This document shows, one piece after another, positions 25,144 to 29,514 of a DNA stretch of 29,514 bases; positions within the stretch are counted from its first letter, which is position 1, and each line of letters opens with the position of its first letter. Position numbers and translations under genes: made by a program. Under the pieces are notes generated by a model, which saw only the letters and a program-made list of their open reading frames with translations, was not told the origin of the DNA and did not search any database. The stretch covers positions 1 through 29,514 of the forward strand of contig CAZULF010000014.1 in the NCBI GenBank assembly GCA_964621215.1, in the 5' to 3' direction. This DNA comes from CAZULF01 sp964621215. Lineage in GTDB: Bacteria; Pseudomonadota; Gammaproteobacteria; UBA1113.

Positions 25144-25950
25144 TTATATCGTTAGGATTTCTTGCACTGCCGGCTGATAATACTCAGCACCACCCGTTTT
25201 CACAACCAAATTATCACACGCTTCAAAATAAGCACGACTATGCGTATGTCCACATAAAACTAAAAATTCAATGGAAGGATTTTTTTGCGCGTAGTCCAAT
25301 AACACATCGCCAGTGGCTTTTGAACTGAAATAAGGCATCCAATCATCATCGCTGATTTTGCCGTTATGCAAAGTCGCTTCTTTAAAAGGAGGAACATGTG
25401 TTAATACAATAATCTTTTTAGGATGTAGGTTCGCAGCCTTGATTAAATCATCTTTTAAATTTGCGGCATCGTCATCTGCTAATTGTTGCATTTTATCAAG
25501 CAAAGAAAATTTACCGGTGATTTGAGCTTGGAATAATTCTGCGATCATACGGCTGTCGTTAAGAATTACAGAACTATTTTGATAATCACCCAATCGACCG
25601 TCAGCCCAACCATCTTGCCCAACTAAAATAGTATCATTTCCTAAATGCTTTATCCCTGTAGCTGGCAACCATAATAAATTACTATTTACTGTTGTAATTC
25701 TTTCAGCTGACTGGCGAACTGCCGCTACACTGCCTTTATAATAATCGTGATTTCCTAAAACGAAATAAATAAGCTTGCGAATAGTAGCTTCCATTTCAAC
25801 TAATAAATTAACGATAGAGGGGGCCTCCGCAATGTCACCCGTTATTAAAACAGCATCACAATCAGTTGCTAAAATTTCTTGATAAAATACTTGCCGCTCA
25901 TCTGCTACAAGAAAATTAAGATGAATGTCAGTTAACCAGGCTAGTTTCAT
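25144..25950 (-). CDS. Calcineurin-like metallophosphoesterase (island operon, gene 3)
   Basis: A 268-residue metallophosphoesterase with all five metal-site blocks. These are WLTDIHLNF (Asp8, His10), VLITGDIAEA, FVLGNHDYYKG, VLTHVPPFKE and LCGHTHSRAY. The spacing fits the cytosolic calcineurin-like family, which includes phosphodiesterases acting on nucleic acids or nucleotides. The substrate is not known. The start overlaps the nucleotidyltransferase stop by four bases (ATGA), with GGAG at proper spacing inside that gene. It is therefore tightly coupled to the nucleotidyltransferase and wHTH genes, and may reverse or exploit a nucleotide mark made by its partner; that last point is inference. 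Confidence 0.85.
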   Translation of the reverse strand: MKLAWLTDIHLNFLVADERQVFYQEILATDCDAVLITGDIAEAPSIVNLLVEMEATIRKLIYFVLGNHDYYKGSVAAVRQSAERITTVNSNLLWLPATGIKHLGNDTILVGQDGWADGRLGDYQNSSVILNDSRMIAELFQAQITGKFSLLDKMQQLADDDAANLKDDLIKAANLHPKKIIVLTHVPPFKEATLHNGKISDDDWMPYFSSKATGDVLLDYAQKNPSIEFLVLCGHTHSRAYFEACDNLVVKTGGAEYYQPAVQEILTI

Positions 25951-26669
25951 GCCAACTCCGTTTTGCTCTGATTTATAATTGCTGCTATCCGATTTTTAAC
26001 TATATCACTACGATCTTCACTTTCTTGTGAATAGTTTAAATGTCCGGGTAGCGCTTGAAGAAAGTTATCATTATTCACCAGTGAATCAAGTTCAAGTGCG
26101 AGGTATTGTTTTAAACGTTCAGTAACTATCGCCATGTCATTTACAATTTCAGGTCGCCCATCAAGGACAGAGATAATATCTTCCATATCGTGACTTAATA
26201 AAAAATCTTGTTTACCTCGATCTTTGAAAGCCTCTAGCTTAGTAGCCAGGAAATAAGGCGCAGAAATAACTTTTATACTTATATTATCAGATAAAGAGTG
26301 ATTAATAGCATTTTCTTGAGCTTCTTTGTACCATTCGTTGGAAAATCCAAATACACTTTTATCAATGGGTACTATATCAACTAAAACTCCATCACAATCC
26401 CAACGGCATATTGGATGTTCGCCGGCAATCAGTTCTTTGAACCCTTTTTGACGTAATTTTTCAGCGATAGCATAATAACTAACTCTTGTAATAACGTTGA
26501 TAATACAATCTACATCTACAGTAGACCGTACATCCGGGGCTGCTTTATCTGTTATTAAAAGCCCAGTGATACAGCCGCCAACAAAAGTCACTTGGTCGCA
26601 TAATTCTCCCAGACGATGTGCACTTAAAATAAGTGATGCAATATTTTTTTGTGCAGAAAGTCTATTCAT
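25947..26669 (-). CDS. Nucleotidyltransferase, AbiEii/MNT-like (island operon, gene 2)
   Basis: A 240-residue protein of the minimal nucleotidyltransferase kind. The signature is present: TFVGGCITGLLITD (the GG motif), then RSTVDVDCIIN with the DxD metal site, and a third acidic strand in DGVLVDIVPIDKSVFGF. The later helix SAPYFLATKLEAFKDRGKQD is characteristic of AbiEii-like toxins, with DFLLSHDMEDIISVLDG following. Relatives transfer NMPs to tRNA or protein and act as toxins. The start overlaps the preceding wHTH gene by 8 bases and has only a weak binding site, so it likely depends on translational coupling. Confidence 0.82.
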   Translation of the reverse strand: MNRLSAQKNIASLILSAHRLGELCDQVTFVGGCITGLLITDKAAPDVRSTVDVDCIINVITRVSYYAIAEKLRQKGFKELIAGEHPICRWDCDGVLVDIVPIDKSVFGFSNEWYKEAQENAINHSLSDNISIKVISAPYFLATKLEAFKDRGKQDFLLSHDMEDIISVLDGRPEIVNDMAIVTERLKQYLALELDSLVNNDNFLQALPGHLNYSQESEDRSDIVKNRIAAIINQSKTELA

Positions 26670-27330
26670 TTTTCTTTGCCTTCGAACGAATTATGTGTGA
26701 TGGTGAGTCTGAGGTAGATGAACATACCGGCGCCGAGCTAGACAGCGAAAGGGAAATTGCAGCGGCTGATTTTGTGTCATGAGATTGGATGCTTGATGGT
26801 TGCGACTGTAATAATATTTCGGATAATTTTCGCATAGCAATTTGCTTTTCTCTAGCACGTCCAGAACGAATCGCATCAATAAGAGTCAATAAATCATAAA
26901 ATAATGGATCGGGATGTTTGGCAATAGATTCAGGTACGGAAGGATATAAAGGCTTGAGAGCAAGACCCCGCTCGTCTCCTTCACCATAAGGCCAAACAGG
27001 AATAGGATCACTTCCAGCAACAATCTGATCATTTAAACTGGGAGCAGCATAACTGGTTGCTATACCACGAGTTAGTGCACCCAATTTCGCTGGGAAAATA
27101 TACTTTAATCCGTGTAGGAAAAACTCTTCACAAGCTTGGATAATCGGCTGTGGTTTATTCGGTGGAGAATAAGGAGTAAGCAACCCGGCAGTAACTAGCC
27201 GTTTAAAGGAGTTATTAACTTGAGAAGGACTGAGGCATAACTCAACGGCAATACTATTTTGTGTCCAATGTTTATTGGGTTTGCATGCTAACAGCTTAAC
27301 TAGCGCTACAATATCTTGTGGTTTGATCAT
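26662..27330 (-). CDS. Winged-helix DNA-binding protein (island operon, gene 1)
   Basis: A 222-residue protein. The N-terminal ~60 residues form a winged helix-turn-helix (LLACKPNKHWTQNSIAVELC, then LSPSQVNNSFKRLVTAGLLT). The middle (FFLHGLKYIFPAKLGALTRG, then VWPYGEGDERGLALKPLYPS) resembles a family that I recall as partners of nucleotidyltransferases. The C-terminus is Ser-rich with a basic end (SHIIRSKAKKNE), an unusual extension. It leads the operon and probably represses it by binding the 19-bp palindrome at 27350-27368; this assignment is inference. GGGAGG lies upstream of the ATG (27330). It is likely the antitoxin of the module. Confidence 0.78.
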   Translation of the reverse strand: MIKPQDIVALVKLLACKPNKHWTQNSIAVELCLSPSQVNNSFKRLVTAGLLTPYSPPNKPQPIIQACEEFFLHGLKYIFPAKLGALTRGIATSYAAPSLNDQIVAGSDPIPVWPYGEGDERGLALKPLYPSVPESIAKHPDPLFYDLLTLIDAIRSGRAREKQIAMRKLSEILLQSQPSSIQSHDTKSAAAISLSLSSSAPVCSSTSDSPSHIIRSKAKKNE

Positions 27331-27349
27331 GTTACCTCCCTTTATTCTT

Positions 27350-27379
27350 TATTCTAGAATCTAGAATAGAGTGGGTCAA
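27350..27379 (-). promoter_or_regulatory. Promoter and operator of the wHTH operon
   Basis: On the minus strand TTGACC (27379-27374), exactly 17 bases, TAGAAT (27356-27351). A perfect 19-bp palindrome, TATTCTAGAATCTAGAATA (27350-27368), covers the -10 box and most of the spacer. Binding there would block RNA polymerase. The same palindrome recurs at 27905-27923. Confidence 0.8.
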
Positions 27380-27409
27380 GATTTAACTTACCTAAATAAC
27401 CAAACTAAT

Positions 27410-27439
27410 TTTGTTCATGGTTCATGAACTATGAACAAA
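27410..27439. repeat. 30-bp near-perfect palindrome
   Basis: The core GTTCATGAAC (27420-27429) is flanked by TTTGTTCAT on the left and ATGAACAAA on the right; only one base pair (27419/27430) breaks the symmetry. It contains repeated GTTCAT units. It lies between the wHTH promoter and the distal attachment repeat, and may be a regulator or recombination-protein binding site. Confidence 0.65.
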
Positions 27440-27485
27440 TTAACGTAAAGAAAGTTTTCTAATACCTAAGGTTAAACTTGCTCTC

Positions 27486-27514
27486 AGGTTCAAATCCTAG
27501 TGGGCCCAGCAATT
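27486..27514 (+). repeat. Putative right attachment site (tRNA-Ile2 3' end copy)
   Basis: AGGTTCAAATCCTAGTGGGC followed by CCAGCAATT matches 17600-17628 with two differences (G to A in the T loop, C to G in the CCA). Upstream sequence does not match the tRNA, so only the 3' end is present and no functional tRNA is encoded. Confidence 0.75.
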
Positions 27515-27517
27515 CAT

Positions 27518-27546
27518 CCCCATTATATGGGGTAGAGCCAATTTTT
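27518..27546 (+). terminator. Hairpin after the tRNA remnant, possible displaced tRNA terminator
   Basis: CCCCAT (27518-27523) and ATGGGG (27527-27532) form a stem with a 3-base loop; a run of six T begins 9 bases later. It lies 4 bases after the tRNA 3'-end copy, where the original tRNA terminator would be if the island separated the two. Confidence 0.45.
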
Positions 27547-27566
27547 TATACAATATCTTAACTATC

Positions 27567-27604
27567 TAGCCTTCATTAAAGCAAATTCCCATTTGCGATA
27601 AAGC
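27567..27604. repeat. Partial palindromic element, copy E
   Basis: TAGCCTTCATTAAAGC matches the left end of copies A and D, then diverges. The matching right end is missing. It is part of the 635-base gene-free stretch 27331-27965, which otherwise holds the two 19-bp palindromes, the 30-bp palindrome, the attachment repeat and AT-rich sequence with no credible gene. Confidence 0.55.
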
Positions 27605-27904
27605 ACATAACCCATTGATTTATAGATAAATATAAAATATTGGATAGAGCTATACCATTTGCTCTAAAGCATTTTTAAGCCCAAGATGGTAGATACCTTA
27701 CATAACGTATTGAGTCATTTTCACTTCGCTCATTGCTTTTAAATGTTTTACATTCGCTGTTCGCGAATCACGAATGATAAATAAAAAATCAAGCACTAGC
27801 TGATTGCACCCCTCAGAAACGATACATATTGAAAATATAATAACACAATAATTGCAAAAAGAGAAACTTAGATCACAATAGCAATGCCATTTACGGCTAT
27901 TCCG

Positions 27905-27927
27905 TATTCTAGAATCTAGAATATAAT
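27905..27927. promoter_or_regulatory. Second copy of the 19-bp palindrome, with TATAAT overlap
   Basis: TATTCTAGAATCTAGAATA (27905-27923) is identical to the operator at 27350-27368. A -10-like TATAAT (27922-27927) overlaps its right end on the plus strand, but no -35 box is clear. No gene starts rightward from here; the nearby gene (27966-28925) ends towards it. Its role is unexplained. Confidence 0.65.
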
Positions 27928-27965
27928 CGCCTACGATTTAATGAATCGTTGCCCCTAGATTCAAT

Positions 27966-28925
27966 CTAAAGAATAATACCTCTTGAGTATGTCTCTAACG
28001 AAAATCGTCCATTTTCAATAGTGATAACTGCATAGCCATCTTTAGCATCAGGTAGATTAATATTCCACATTTGTTTGAACCAATAATCTTTTCGTGGAAT
28101 TTCTCGGTTAATCAGCTCTAAAGCCAGCTGGACTTCTTCAGTTAAATTTTTATTTTTGAGAACTTCATTGATCAGTGGTAATTCGGTTTTAAACCACTCT
28201 AATGATTCGTTCATCTCTCGGATAGTAAACTGATTCCATACACACGTAAACGGTGCTCCCATATGGCCACTGATCCAAAAATTTGGCATAAAATGACTGA
28301 TTAATCGAGTTAATAAGGGTTCTTTCCCTGGGCTAACATGTGAGACAAAAATAGAAGGTTTGGTTTTTTGTTTAATTATTTTATAAAGCGTACCAAATTC
28401 ATGTAATGTGCTCCATACTTTTCCTGCATGACCAGCAATAGGATTATCTAGTAATTTGCCACCTATTAAAAAGTTGCCACCTAATCCAAATAATGCCACA
28501 GAGTTATCACATAATTGATAACAATACTCAGAAGTCAGCATGTTTAAATTTTCAACCTCGCAATCAGCAGTAAGCTTTTTAATGACAGTGACATCTTCAT
28601 GATTGCCCCAGACAGCGAAGACGGGAACAATAAATTTTTTATCGCCACTAAGATAATCACAAAAATCACCTAATAATTTATGTTGTTTAACAATATCGAT
28701 TAGTACATCGCGATTTGTTTGTTTTGAAACATTATATTCTTTCCAAATAGGCGAATGTGAAATCAGCAAAAAAAGCTCACGCGCGCTTATTCGTCGAAAG
28801 CTTTCATGATCATAAAAACCAAAATCACCAGCATGTATAATAGCATTCGCCTGAGTTTTTTCTGCAAGCTCATTAATCGTATCAAGATTGCCATGCGTAT
28901 CGCTCATAAGTATTATCTTAAACAT
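27966..28925 (-). CDS. Metallophosphoesterase outside the island
   Basis: A 319-residue calcineurin-like phosphoesterase. Motifs are ILMSDTHGNLD (Asp8, His10), AIIHAGDFGFYDHE, FAVWGNHEDV, SIFVSHVSPGKEP and WISGHMGAPF. The last block lacks the second histidine of the usual GHTH (it reads GHMG), so the metal site may be modified. It is only distantly like the island phosphoesterase and the two are not recent duplicates. It has no partner gene. Substrate unknown. The start has GGGGA upstream on the minus strand. Confidence 0.82.
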   Translation of the reverse strand: MFKIILMSDTHGNLDTINELAEKTQANAIIHAGDFGFYDHESFRRISARELFLLISHSPIWKEYNVSKQTNRDVLIDIVKQHKLLGDFCDYLSGDKKFIVPVFAVWGNHEDVTVIKKLTADCEVENLNMLTSEYCYQLCDNSVALFGLGGNFLIGGKLLDNPIAGHAGKVWSTLHEFGTLYKIIKQKTKPSIFVSHVSPGKEPLLTRLISHFMPNFWISGHMGAPFTCVWNQFTIREMNESLEWFKTELPLINEVLKNKNLTEEVQLALELINREIPRKDYWFKQMWNINLPDAKDGYAVITIENGRFSLETYSRGIIL

Positions 28926-29006
28926 GGTTTTGCTTTTCCCCGCAGTGTTCCATCTTCACATTAATATAATGAAAATACATTAACATAAATTTTGTAAAAA
29001 ACTATA

Positions 29007-29034
29007 TTGTTAATTACATTTCTCCCTGTATAAT
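29007..29034 (+). promoter_or_regulatory. Promoter upstream of the Bro-N-like gene
   Basis: TTGTTA (29007-29012), 16 bases, TATAAT (29029-29034). The transcript would include a 15-codon frame from ATG 29071 (MNKKNNKFKQDETVL) of doubtful use before the Bro-N-like start at 29198. Confidence 0.55.
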
Positions 29035-29197
29035 AACAGCAGAAATTATTTTACAAAAAAGTGATTTCTGATGAATAAGAAAAATAATAAGTTCAAGCAA
29101 GATGAAACTGTTTTATAAAGCCCTAAGAGTTCATCGAAGAAATAATGGCGTTCGCGAAAGACGACGTCATATTAATCAACTCAATAGGAGAGCTTTT

Positions 29198-29497
29198 ATG
29201 AGAAACGATTTAGCAGTATTTGAAGAGAATGAGATTCGACGTTTATATGATGAAGAAACTGAAACATGGTTTTTTTCAGTGATTGACATTGTCCAAATTT
29301 TGACCAATCAATCAGATTACCAAACCGCTAGAAAATATTGGAATAAGCTTAAAGAAAGGCTAAAAAAGGAAGGTAGCCAAACGGTGACAAATTGTCACCA
29401 GTTGAAAATGACGGCCGAAGATGGTAAATCCAGGCTAACCGACGTCGCCAACGCCGAAACCGTTCCTCTAAACTTACTCAAAGCTAACAATATTTAA
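29198..29497 (+). pseudogene. Bro-N domain (phage antirepressor-type) protein, truncated
   Basis: A 99-residue frame from ATG 29198, chosen because AGGAG (29186-29190) is 7 bases upstream; an in-frame ATG at 29102 adds basic residues unlike the family. The Bro-N fold is recognisable: EIRRLYDEETETWFFSVIDI, ILTNQSDYQTARKYWNKLK, and MTAEDGKSRLTDVANAET. The family continues with a conserved LLRLIQSIPSPKAEPFKLW-like block, but here the frame changes to PLNLLKANNI and stops. Other frames downstream do not restore it, so this looks like a junction or deletion rather than a simple frameshift. Phage-related, probably decayed. Confidence 0.65.
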
Positions 29498-29514
29498 CTA
29501 AAGTTAACTGCAAT

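Larger units (their letters stand above)
17626..27514. mobile_element. Genomic island inserted at tRNA-Ile2
   Basis: A 9.9-kb segment lies between the tRNA-Ile2 gene and a degraded copy of its 3' end. The cargo is accessory: a membrane protein, a truncated RhuM-like gene, an ATPase-RloB-TM operon, FRG and zinc-ribbon genes, and a wHTH-nucleotidyltransferase-phosphoesterase operon. No integrase, excisionase or mobilisation gene is visible, so the element is either decayed or was moved by an integrase encoded elsewhere. The two mismatches in the distal repeat suggest the insertion is not recent. Confidence 0.65.

Noticed and set aside
27486..27514. Second tRNA gene
   Set aside because: Only the 3' end matches; the acceptor 5' strand, D arm and anticodon are missing and the CCA is altered to GCA.
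29102..29197. Longer start for the Bro-N-like gene
   Set aside because: The added residues are basic and unlike the family, while ATG 29198 has a good AGGAG at proper spacing.

Overview
The window is AT-rich chromosomal DNA from a gammaproteobacterium. The housekeeping genes (parC, dsbB, and an rpsU-yqeY-dnaG-rpoD macromolecular-synthesis cluster) are clearly gammaproteobacterial. Two large proteins with eukaryote-like features (a Ser-rich 684-aa protein and an ankyrin-like 477-aa protein), plus a promoter with a tandem element matching the PmrA box known from Legionella and Coxiella effector genes, suggest a host-associated member of Legionellales (Legionella/Coxiella/Rickettsiella-type). 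The genus cannot be fixed from the sequence alone.

Layout. 1-5.7 kb: the 3' end of a DUF2490-type outer-membrane protein gene, a large effector-like gene (minus strand), an SPFH/stomatin-like membrane protein gene (minus strand), and an ankyrin-like effector candidate (plus strand). 5.9-11.5 kb: parC, a hipBA toxin-antitoxin operon with a well-formed promoter/operator, an aromatic amino-acid permease, and convergent dsbB. 11.6-17.5 kb: rpsU, yqeY, dnaG and rpoD, then an RDD-family membrane protein gene. A palindromic repeat sits between yqeY and dnaG. 17.55-17.63 kb: a complete tRNA-Ile2 (CAU anticodon) gene.

17.6-27.5 kb reads as a genomic island. The last 29 bases of the tRNA region recur with two mismatches at 27486-27514, the usual signature of site-specific integration into a tRNA gene, although no integrase is visible. 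The island holds a membrane protein of unknown role, a conserved unknown protein, a truncated RhuM-like gene, an AAA ATPase + RloB-like pair (AbiL/RloAB type) followed by an overlapping two-TM gene, an FRG-domain protein and a small zinc-ribbon protein. It also holds a tightly coupled minus-strand operon of winged-helix protein, nucleotidyltransferase and metallophosphoesterase. Related palindromic elements flank the defence-like block in direct orientation, and a 62-bp sequence is duplicated upstream of two island genes.

Beyond the island, a 19-bp palindrome (TATTCTAGAATCTAGAATA) occurs twice: once within the promoter of the winged-helix operon and again 555 bp away, on the far side of the attachment site. 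The window ends with a second metallophosphoesterase and a truncated Bro-N-like (phage antirepressor-type) gene. The most promising candidates for an undescribed system are (i) the wHTH-nucleotidyltransferase-metallophosphoesterase operon with its duplicated operator, and (ii) the ATPase-RloB-TM operon facing an FRG/zinc-ribbon operon.
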